Assembly: GCA_964525995.1 (NCBI GenBank)
Contig: CAZGIM010000009.1
Coordinates: 92,473-156,472 of the forward strand
Length of the DNA: 64,000 nt
Reading direction: 5' to 3'
Source of the DNA: CAIVAT01 sp964525995
GTDB lineage: Bacteria; Bacteroidota; Bacteroidia; Bacteroidales; FEN-979
Positions 9,009 to 15,115 of this stretch are shown in pieces. Each line of letters begins with the position of its first letter. Positions within the stretch are counted from its first letter, which is position 1. A program made the translations under genes and the position numbers. The notes beneath the pieces were generated by a model, which worked only from the letters and a program-made list of their open reading frames with translations, searched no databases and was not told the origin of the DNA.

Positions 9009-9749
9009 TTACCGGTCTTTCAGGCAGCGGACTGAAAAACCGAAGGTCTTGATATTTTCAATCCGGTAAACCGCGTCGTCATCGTTTTGTAAAAACCTTG
9101 ACCAGGCGCTGGCTGCATCGCAGGTCGTGGAGGTCCAGAAGAAGCAATAATCGTCGAGGATCTGAAAGGACCCCCGGTCGCCCCGGTAACCACCCGGTAA
9201 AGCAGTAAACCCGCTTTCATTGGTTCCTCCCGTGTTGGGCTCGCTCCAGTGGGTGGTACCCTCTTCTTTCAGTTTTCCTCCGGCAACTCCTTCTCCGCCA
9301 AGTGATGCAGTAAGTTCAAACCACTCCCCGTCGGTTGGAACGTGGTAACCTGCCGGGCAGATTCCCCGGCTGTCATCCACTGCATGCCAGTTGTACAGTC
9401 GCCCGTAAGTCACGGCGAAGATCGCATCGTTATCGTAATTACAATAGGCTGCCACTCCCCTTTTACTCCATTTCCTCCCGTCACCGACTTCAGGGATCGG
9501 ATCACCGTTACTGAAACGGGTTGACTTCAGATTCTCACGCAACCAGGTCTGCTTCCCGATTTTTATCGTGTGATATACATTGCTGTCGATATCGCGTACC
9601 TCATCGGTCACCAGCACTGGCGCAACCAAGCCGACTGTTTCCCGGACTTCTTTTTTACAGCTCTTACAGCCCGAATTCGAACACAACATGATGACCAGAA
9701 AAACCGTCAGGATGTTACAGGGAATACTGCTGTTTTTGAATTTTTTCAT
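9009..9749 (-). CDS. FISUMP domain lipoprotein
   Basis: A 246-residue predicted lipoprotein with a Fibrobacter succinogenes major paralogous (FISUMP) domain. The N-terminus is a hydrophobic segment ending in CSNSGC, so lipid attachment is likely. The domain covers about residues 60-245: YHTIKIGKQTWLRENLK, NGDPIPEV, YNWHAVDD, GICPAGYHVPTDGEW, TNESGFTALPGGYR and a final GFSVRCLKD. Such proteins are surface or secreted; their molecular role is not established. It is a paralog of the gene at 9940-10635 on the same strand, 190 bases away. The two share all domain landmarks, so the pair probably arose by duplication. Confidence 0.88.
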   Translation of the reverse strand: MKKFKNSSIPCNILTVFLVIMLCSNSGCKSCKKEVRETVGLVAPVLVTDEVRDIDSNVYHTIKIGKQTWLRENLKSTRFSNGDPIPEVGDGRKWSKRGVAAYCNYDNDAIFAVTYGRLYNWHAVDDSRGICPAGYHVPTDGEWFELTASLGGEGVAGGKLKEEGTTHWSEPNTGGTNESGFTALPGGYRGDRGSFQILDDYCFFWTSTTCDAASAWSRFLQNDDDAVYRIENIKTFGFSVRCLKDR

Positions 9750-9939
9750 ATACCGGTCATTTTGAACGTATCGTTCATTTCATGTGTTAATAATTTTATA
9801 TTTCATTAGCCACATGAAATATCCATTATTATCATTCACGATTTGCATGAACCTGATTCCAATGGATATTTCATTCGTAAATCGTAAATCATGTTCAATC
9901 GTAAATTTTAAACAGACTCTCTATGCCAGCTTTTCGGTA
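9750..9939. other. AT-rich spacer with inverted repeat between FISUMP paralogs
   Basis: This 190-base gap contains a perfect 14-bp inverted repeat, ATGAAATATCCATT at 9814-9827 and its complement at 9861-9874, with a 33-base spacer. After it come three direct copies of TCGTAAA (about 9875-9907). TTTTAAACAG-ACTCTC at 9907-9922 resembles one end of the palindromic element at 49627. No gene is seen. Confidence 0.6.
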
Positions 9940-10635
9940 TCAATCACGCACACACCTGACACTGAAACCGCTGGTCGTCACGTCGGCCGTGCGCCCGATA
10001 TAGGCATCCAGGTCTTCAAGATAGCGGAACCAGGCCATATTACCCGTGGTACCGGTCGATGACCAAAAGAACGCGTGGGATTGCATCAGGTAGAACAGGC
10101 CGTCGAAACTGCGGGCCCCGGCAGGCAACGCCGTGAATCCGCTTTCGTTGGTGGCCCCTGTGTTCGGACTGAACCAATGCAGGGTATCTCGTTCTTTCAT
10201 CTTCCCTCCGGCCACAGCTTCTCCTCCCAGGTGATCAATCAGCGTTTGCCATTCCTGATCGGTAGCCACATGCCATCCCGAGGGACAAATTTGCCGCAGA
10301 TCGGTTACGGCAAACCAGTTGTAAAACTGACCGTAAACCGATCCCAATGCCGTATCATGCTCGTAGGCACACCGTGCGCCGGTTGTCAGCTCACTCCAGG
10401 CTGTATCCTCCGCAATCACCGGAATGGGATCACCGTTGCGGTAATGGGTCACTTTCAGATTTTCGACCATCCAGGTCTGGGTTCCGAGCGTAAGCGTATG
10501 GTAAAGGTTCCCATCGGCGTCGGTAACCGTGGTCGGAGCCGGAACCGGGTCATCTGATTTCTTTTTACACCCGTTCAAAACAAACAACAGCAGCAGGACC
10601 GGCAGGATTAGGCCCGGAATCAGTGATTTTTTCAT
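9940..10635 (-). CDS. FISUMP domain lipoprotein
   Basis: A 231-residue predicted lipoprotein with a FISUMP domain, paralogous to the next gene downstream. The signal peptide is MKKSLIPGLILPVLLLLFVL followed by NGCKKK, a lipobox with the Cys at about residue 23. Domain landmarks: YHTLTLGTQTWMVENLK, NGDPIPVI, FYNWFAVTD, ICPSGWHVATDQEW, ATNESGFTALPAGAR and the closing GFSVRCVRD. It is probably anchored in the outer membrane. Nothing in the sequence shows a substrate. A perfect 14-bp palindrome lies just upstream of its start. Confidence 0.88.
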   Translation of the reverse strand: MKKSLIPGLILPVLLLLFVLNGCKKKSDDPVPAPTTVTDADGNLYHTLTLGTQTWMVENLKVTHYRNGDPIPVIAEDTAWSELTTGARCAYEHDTALGSVYGQFYNWFAVTDLRQICPSGWHVATDQEWQTLIDHLGGEAVAGGKMKERDTLHWFSPNTGATNESGFTALPAGARSFDGLFYLMQSHAFFWSSTGTTGNMAWFRYLEDLDAYIGRTADVTTSGFSVRCVRD

Positions 10636-10646
10636 ATCGCTATCAG

Positions 10647-10660
10647 TTTATTGCAATAAA
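10647..10660. promoter_or_regulatory. 14-bp perfect palindrome upstream of FISUMP gene
   Basis: TTTATTGCAATAAA reads the same on both strands and lies 11 bases upstream of the start codon of the minus-strand FISUMP gene. A perfect palindrome this close to a start could be an operator for a dimeric regulator. AT-rich sequence makes chance occurrence possible. Confidence 0.35.
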
Positions 10661-10802
10661 ATTAAAACAATTAAGTATAATTTCCGGTAACGGATGATTA
10701 ATTTGTATTTTTATACTGTGTTACTGCACTCAAATCCTTGTTCAGTCAAATAAACAGTAAAGGGCTAACGCAGGTATTCCATCAGGGTATTGAACTCAAA
10801 AT

Positions 10803-11369
10803 ATGGGTGAGGGATTTTCGGCAATCATCTTAGCGGGAGGACGCAGTCAGCGGATGGGGTCGCCCAAAGCGTTGACGCTTTACCGGGGAAAACCGCTCAT
10901 TCAATACCCCCTGGATTTGGCGGCGATTGTAACGACAGTTACCTTCATCTCGGCCAACGGCCATGACCTGGACCACCTGGGGTTCCGGGTAATTCCGGAT
11001 ATCTACCCGGTCAAAGCGCCCCTGGCCGGAATTCACGCCGGGCTCACGGCTTCGCCGTACCTTTGGAATCTGGTACTTTCTTGTGACATGCCCGGTGTTT
11101 CACTCGACCTGATCCGACGATTATGGCCCTTGCTGAACGATGAATTTCAGATTATGGTCCCGGCGCATCATGGATTTGTTGAACCCTTGTGCGGGTTTTA
11201 CCATCATTCACTCCTTCCTTTAATCGAAGCGAACCTGAAATCGGGGAAATACAGTCCGCTCGACCTGATCCGGGAAGCGCCAACCCGGTTTCTGACCTTT
11301 GAGGCTGATGAAGAGCATACCGCCCTTGAGCTGTTCAGAAATATCAATACACGGGAAGACCTGGAATAA
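10803..11369 (+). CDS. mobA: molybdenum cofactor guanylyltransferase MobA
   Basis: MobA transfers GMP from GTP to molybdopterin to make the MGD cofactor used by DMSO-reductase-family enzymes. The 188-residue protein opens with IILAGGRSQRMGSPKALTLYRGKPLI, the nucleotide-binding loop of the family; the usual D of MGxDKA is P here. SCDMPGVS carries the metal-binding Asp. The C-terminal part EPLCGFYHHSLLP also fits. It lies next to, but opposite in strand to, the molybdopterin oxidoreductase operon, which would need this cofactor. It converges with the rhodanese-like gene with a gap of 24 bases. Confidence 0.93.
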   Translation: MGEGFSAIILAGGRSQRMGSPKALTLYRGKPLIQYPLDLAAIVTTVTFISANGHDLDHLGFRVIPDIYPVKAPLAGIHAGLTASPYLWNLVLSCDMPGVSLDLIRRLWPLLNDEFQIMVPAHHGFVEPLCGFYHHSLLPLIEANLKSGKYSPLDLIREAPTRFLTFEADEEHTALELFRNINTREDLE

Positions 11370-11393
11370 AAATGATTTCGGCATGCACCAATT

Positions 11394-12026
11394 TCAGCAT
11401 CCGCCGGCAGCCTTCTTCTTTTTCTTTACCGGAACTACTGCCGGTTTAGCAGTTTTTGAATCGGAAGGAGCAGCTGCAGTAGTTACGGCTGCAGCTCCGC
11501 CGCCACCAAGCGCCATGGAAGCAGCCTTGCGGAAATCGTACCGGGCGATTTCATCGTTGGGGCTGTTATTTCCCGGTTGTGCCGGGTTAAGTACCGTCTC
11601 AAGCCAGTAATTCAGTCCGCCCTGCAGCACATAATTGTTCTGGTAACCGAGTTGACGCGTCAGCAACCATGCTTCATTGGCTTCGGTGGATCCGTTGGAA
11701 TAAAAAATATTCATCTTGGTCGACTGGTTCAGGAGGTCGGTATTCTGTTCCGATAAAATATCCTGCAACGGGATGTTGATCGCCCCCGGGAGGTTGTATT
11801 GGTCGAATTCGCGGGGATTGCGCACATCGATCAGTTGAACCGACGGATCTTTTTTAATGATTTGATCAGCCACCTCATCCGGTGAGATGAACTGCGTCCC
11901 CGTGCGGATCTCCGCCAACAACTGCTCGGCAGTCAGCTTGTACGGCCGGGTCGTATTCTGTGGAACCAATGCAATTATCACCGCCAGGATCAGCAGTACC
12001 AACGTCAGAAAATGTAACGGCTTCAT
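11394..12026 (-). CDS. rhodanese-fold protein, active-site Cys absent, C-terminal Cys tail
   Basis: A 210-residue exported or membrane-anchored protein: one hydrophobic segment (about 5-22), a linker, and a rhodanese domain at about 50-145 (LIDVRNPREFDQYNLPGAIN, later GYQNNYVLQGG). Rhodaneses carry a catalytic Cys in a C-R-x-G-x-R loop; here the loop reads FYSNGSTEAN with no Cys, so ordinary thiosulfate sulfurtransferase activity is not expected. After residue 165 the chain becomes a Gly/Ala/Pro/Lys-rich tail that ends KKKKKAAGGC. That final residue is the only cysteine in the whole protein. It is the last gene of the molybdoenzyme and YeeE/YedE run, so a role in periplasmic sulfur transfer is a reasonable guess, with the C-terminal Cys as the possible carrier. 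That idea is inference. Confidence 0.85.
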   Translation of the reverse strand: MKPLHFLTLVLLILAVIIALVPQNTTRPYKLTAEQLLAEIRTGTQFISPDEVADQIIKKDPSVQLIDVRNPREFDQYNLPGAINIPLQDILSEQNTDLLNQSTKMNIFYSNGSTEANEAWLLTRQLGYQNNYVLQGGLNYWLETVLNPAQPGNNSPNDEIARYDFRKAASMALGGGGAAAVTTAAAPSDSKTAKPAVVPVKKKKKAAGGC

Positions 12027-12164
12027 ACTGTTTTTATATTAATTGTTTTTTGACTCTTATTTTTGAACTTTGAATTATTGTTTTTCACCTAATCGCTATT
12101 CCCTATTCGCTAATCGCTAATATCTAATCCCTATTTTGACATTTGCATTTTGAATTTTTCATTC
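12027..12164. repeat. low-complexity modular tract A
   Basis: A 138-base gap made of degenerate short repeats: units like CGCTAATC and CCCTATT in the middle and GAATTTTGACATTTG-like units on both sides. The same unit types occur at 12756-12890, 13425-13634 and 19671-19782. No gene is seen. It lies between two genes of one strand and would be part of the same transcript if the operon is continuous. Confidence 0.75.
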
Positions 12165-12755
12165 TTAATACTCTTCTCTCGGGAACTTCTTCTCAACCCA
12201 TTCTGCCACATAAAACATTGCCAGGGCCATCACCACGAGGAGCAGGGCAAAGATGCCATCGCTGATATTCAGGGCGGTTGATATTTTCAGGTTGCCCATG
12301 GGCAGCGCCTTGTACATGGTCTCAAAGAGCGGGTAACCGAAGGCAAACAGGTAAACCCCGATAAACAGACCCACGATAAAGAGCATCGCGTCAATCTTTC
12401 CGATGGCCGCTCCGCAGAAACTTGTACCCGGACAAAAGCCGCCCATGATAAATCCGACGCCCATGATTAGCCCCCCGATGATGGCAGAAGTGAGGAAAGT
12501 GGGATTCACATAGACCAGATTCAGATCGACCCAGCCGAACAGACTGAAAAAGAGCAGTCCGAGCATAGCGGTAACCCCTCCCGTGAAGAAGACTTTTAAC
12601 ACGACGGTATCGTAGCCGTAAAAAAGTCCGGCAAGTTTGCGGCTGGACGAAAACCCGCACTGTTCAAGAACAAAACCAAAACCGATTCCGATGACGAAAG
12701 CCAGGAAATAGTTGGTGTTTGGTGAAATGATATCATTAACGGCTAAAGGACCCAT
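12165..12755 (-). CDS. YeeE/YedE family transporter (thiosulfate/sulfur uptake type)
   Basis: A 196-residue integral membrane protein of the YeeE/YedE (DUF395) family, with about five membrane segments. Two cysteine-bearing motifs typical of the family are seen: EQCGFSSSRK (about C33) and GGFCPGTSFCGA (about C86 and C91). The characterised member TsuA transports thiosulfate through a line of cysteines. A second, half-size family member lies just upstream in the same orientation, so the two may form one transporter, as in split YeeE/YedE pairs. The position beside a Psr/Phs-type oxidoreductase and a rhodanese-like protein supports a sulfur substrate. Which sulfur compound is moved cannot be told. 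Confidence 0.88.
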   Translation of the reverse strand: MGPLAVNDIISPNTNYFLAFVIGIGFGFVLEQCGFSSSRKLAGLFYGYDTVVLKVFFTGGVTAMLGLLFFSLFGWVDLNLVYVNPTFLTSAIIGGLIMGVGFIMGGFCPGTSFCGAAIGKIDAMLFIVGLFIGVYLFAFGYPLFETMYKALPMGNLKISTALNISDGIFALLLVVMALAMFYVAEWVEKKFPREEY

Positions 12756-12890
12756 ACTTTATTGATTGAATGATTGATTGATTGACTGAATGAGTGATTG
12801 AGTGATTTCCCCAATCGCTAATCCCTATTCGCTAATCCCTTCCTTTGAATTTTGACATTTGAATTTTGCATTTTGAATTCATTTCCCTTC
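12756..12890. repeat. low-complexity modular tract B
   Basis: This gap between the two YeeE/YedE genes is filled by TGAT/TGAA/TGAG tetramer units (about 12764-12807), then CGCTAATCC-like units (about 12813-12840), then GAATTTTGACATTT-like units (about 12844-12880). The order of modules matches tracts C and D. No gene is seen. Confidence 0.78.
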
Positions 12891-13424
12891 CTATATCCAG
12901 TTTTTGCGGAAGAAATAGGCCAGTCCATAAGCTGCGCCGAAGATTGCCATCATGGTAACGATGCCACCCAGGGAGAGCACAGCCATGCCGCTGAGGGCCG
13001 AACCGCTGGTACATCCCCGGCCGAGCTGCGAACCCAGTCCGAAGAAGATTCCGCCCATCAGGGCAAACGCCAGTCGGCGCCGGGAGGTGATCTTTGGACT
13101 GTGTTCTACTTTGAATTTCAAGCGGCCGGCAATTGCTCCTGAGAGAAATCCCCCGGCAATGACGCCAAGCATCTGGAATACCAGCCAATTCTTCATCGGC
13201 GATCCGGGATGTTCTTCCCGGTACTCCTTAAAGAATTTGGCGTTTTCGGTGTAAGCTGGAGCGACAGCCGAAGTGCTGGCGACCACCGCGCTTTTAATGG
13301 CGCCCGAAGCGCCTAAGCCACGACCTGAAATAAAATTCGCGGCCAACAGGACCAATCCGAGCAAAACACCCCCGATGTAGGGGTTCAGATATCTGTTTTT
13401 CCGGGGAGCAGATGATGTTTCCAT
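12891..13424 (-). CDS. YeeE/YedE family transporter, second half
   Basis: A 177-residue membrane protein of the YeeE/YedE family, with about four to five membrane segments. The motif GRGCTSGSALSGMAVLSLGG (about residues 133-152) is the classic C-T-S-G-x-x-L-S-G signature. It pairs with the gene just downstream, which carries the other cysteine motifs; together they resemble a full-length transporter split in two. The N-terminal part NRYLNPYIGGVLLGLVLL is a typical first helix. Sulfur uptake or exchange linked to the respiratory enzyme is the likely role. Confidence 0.88.
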   Translation of the reverse strand: METSSAPRKNRYLNPYIGGVLLGLVLLAANFISGRGLGASGAIKSAVVASTSAVAPAYTENAKFFKEYREEHPGSPMKNWLVFQMLGVIAGGFLSGAIAGRLKFKVEHSPKITSRRRLAFALMGGIFFGLGSQLGRGCTSGSALSGMAVLSLGGIVTMMAIFGAAYGLAYFFRKNWI

Positions 13425-13634
13425 GCGTATTGATTGATTGAATGAATGAGTGATTGAGTGAATGAGTGAATGAGTGATTGAGTGAATGAGTGAATGACAA
13501 TTTAAAACGGAAAATGAAAAATATAAAACTTCATACTCTATTCGCTAATCCCTGATCGCTAATCACTGATTTGAATTTTGAATTATCGTTTTTCCCTATT
13601 CGCTAATCGCTGATATCTAATCCCTTCTTTAAAT
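13425..13634. repeat. low-complexity modular tract C
   Basis: The longest tract, 210 bases. Order on the plus strand: a run of TGATTGAG/TGAATGAG units (about 13430-13498), an A-rich GGAAAATGAAAAA unit, ATATAAAACTTC, two rounds of CTATTCGCTAATC-type units, and GAATTTTGAATT between them. Tract D at 19671-19782 has the same order. It separates the NrfD-type gene from the YeeE/YedE genes. No promoter or gene is recognised. Confidence 0.8.
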
Positions 13635-14576
13635 TTAATACAAGTACCTGCTCGCCTGTCCTGCATAAACCATGATGAATCTTAAAAACAGTCCGCCGAT
13701 CAGCACCAGCGATGCAGTGATAAGAATGGGTATTTTGTAACCGAGCAATTCCAGTATTTCAAGAGCGGCAGGAAGCAGCAGTCCGAGGATGACGACAAAT
13801 ATCCAGAAAACCTCAGTATAGGGTCCCCCCAGGAACATATGGGCGGCGTCGATCTGAACCTGTGTGCTGGCTAAAAAACCCATGAACATGTGGATGATCA
13901 GGAAGAGTTCGATTCCGATCATCATCAGGTCGATCCGGCTGAAAAGGATTCTTTCCGTATGGCTTTTTGACATCAGCATGATCACCGCGGCGCCGGTGGA
14001 GAAACTCGATGCGAGAAACAACGGTCCCAGGATGCTCGTATTCCATAAAGGCCGTGCGTTAAAGGCCGAAAGCAGGATACCGGTGTACACTCCGAGGATC
14101 ACGGCCGAGATCAGCATGACCCAGGCCATAGCCGTCCGGTAACGGATAAACCAGGTTTCCCACTGGTTCAGGAATGCGAACCTCCAGTTCCAACCCGGTT
14201 TCAGCTCTTTCATCCAGGTGGCGATCCAGATGACCGACAGCGGGGTAATGACCATCAGGGTCCAGGCTCCCCACGACATGGGTGATTCAAGCCGCAGGGT
14301 GAGGTAGAGTTGCCAGAAATAGGCCTTATGGTTCAGGTCGAGAAAAAGGGCGCCCAGACCAACGACCAACAGGAAGGGCGTCAGAAGGGGTGCCCACTTT
14401 ACAGCAGCCGGGTACTCCTTTTCATGCCCCATGATATAATAAAGCGCCGCGAAGAAAAGTATTCCTGCCGCCACACCACCGACAAAAAGGTAGAGGGGGA
14501 TCTGCCAGTGCCAGATATGGAGGGTGGGATCCACCATCGGGTTCATGCGACCGCTTACGATAAGCTCTTCTCTCAT
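13635..14576 (-). CDS. NrfD/PsrC family membrane subunit
   Basis: A 313-residue polytopic membrane protein of the NrfD/PsrC family, with about eight helices. It is the quinone-reacting membrane anchor of a molybdoenzyme of the polysulfide or thiosulfate reductase type. The N-terminal WHWQIPLYLFVGGVAAG is typical. The gene starts 5 bases after the end of the iron-sulfur subunit gene, so the three subunits are co-transcribed. Electrons would pass from menaquinol in the membrane through the PsrB-like protein to the PsrA-like catalytic subunit, or in reverse. The substrate cannot be set from this subunit. Confidence 0.93.
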   Translation of the reverse strand: MREELIVSGRMNPMVDPTLHIWHWQIPLYLFVGGVAAGILFFAALYYIMGHEKEYPAAVKWAPLLTPFLLVVGLGALFLDLNHKAYFWQLYLTLRLESPMSWGAWTLMVITPLSVIWIATWMKELKPGWNWRFAFLNQWETWFIRYRTAMAWVMLISAVILGVYTGILLSAFNARPLWNTSILGPLFLASSFSTGAAVIMLMSKSHTERILFSRIDLMMIGIELFLIIHMFMGFLASTQVQIDAAHMFLGGPYTEVFWIFVVILGLLLPAALEILELLGYKIPILITASLVLIGGLFLRFIMVYAGQASRYLY

Positions 14577-14581
14577 TGCAA

Positions 14582-15115
14582 TTAGATTAAAAAGTAAAGA
14601 TTGGGATCGGTACCGGCTTCTGGGATGAGCCGTTTGAATTTTCTGCGCTTAAGTACCTGAGAAACTTCGCTTCGGGGATCGTCGGTATCTCCAAAATAGA
14701 GACATTTGGTAGGACATACAGCCACGCAGGCCGGGGACAATCCCTCTTTTACCCGGTGAATACAAAAGGTGCATTTATCGACGTAGCCTTTGGGATGCGG
14801 ATAGCGTGCATCGTAAGGGCACGAAGATATGCAGGCCCCGCAGCCGATACACTTGTGCGGGGTAACCAGCACAATTCCACCGTAATCGTAATGACTGGCT
14901 CCGGTGGGGCAGCACCGTACACACGGGGAGTTGGTGCAATGATTGCACCGTTCCGACCGGATCTCCATTTCAAGTTGGGGATAGGTTCCGTCGTTCACCT
15001 CCACGATCCACTCGCGGCAATAACCGATCGGAACCTCATTCTCAGTCTGACAGGCAACGACGCAATCGGCGCAGCCGACACACTTTTTGGTATCAATGGC
15101 CATGGCGAATCTCAT
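14582..15115 (-). CDS. PsrB/PhsB-type iron-sulfur subunit, four [4Fe-4S] clusters
   Basis: A 177-residue ferredoxin-like electron-transfer subunit. Four cysteine groups are visible in order: CVGCADCVVAC, CNHCTNSPCVRCC, CIGCGACISSC and CTFCIHRVKEGLSPAC with a closing CPTKC. They are enough for four [4Fe-4S] clusters. It links the membrane subunit to the catalytic subunit on the outer face of the inner membrane. There is no signal peptide, as expected for a partner exported together with the Tat-dependent catalytic subunit. The start overlaps the stop of the upstream catalytic gene by 4 bases (ATGA). Confidence 0.95.
   Translation of the reverse strand: MRFAMAIDTKKCVGCADCVVACQTENEVPIGYCREWIVEVNDGTYPQLEMEIRSERCNHCTNSPCVRCCPTGASHYDYGGIVLVTPHKCIGCGACISSCPYDARYPHPKGYVDKCTFCIHRVKEGLSPACVAVCPTKCLYFGDTDDPRSEVSQVLKRRKFKRLIPEAGTDPNLYFLI

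Noticed and set aside
9907..9922. Third copy of the small palindromic element
   Set aside because: Only one end resembles the element. The inner blocks TTTGTCAGG and CCTTTCTA are missing, so it is at most a remnant.
13425..13500. Minus-strand frame with HSLNHSFT-like repeats upstream of the second YeeE gene
   Set aside because: It is a translation of the TGAATGAG tract, is not in a known family and runs into the YeeE gene in another frame.
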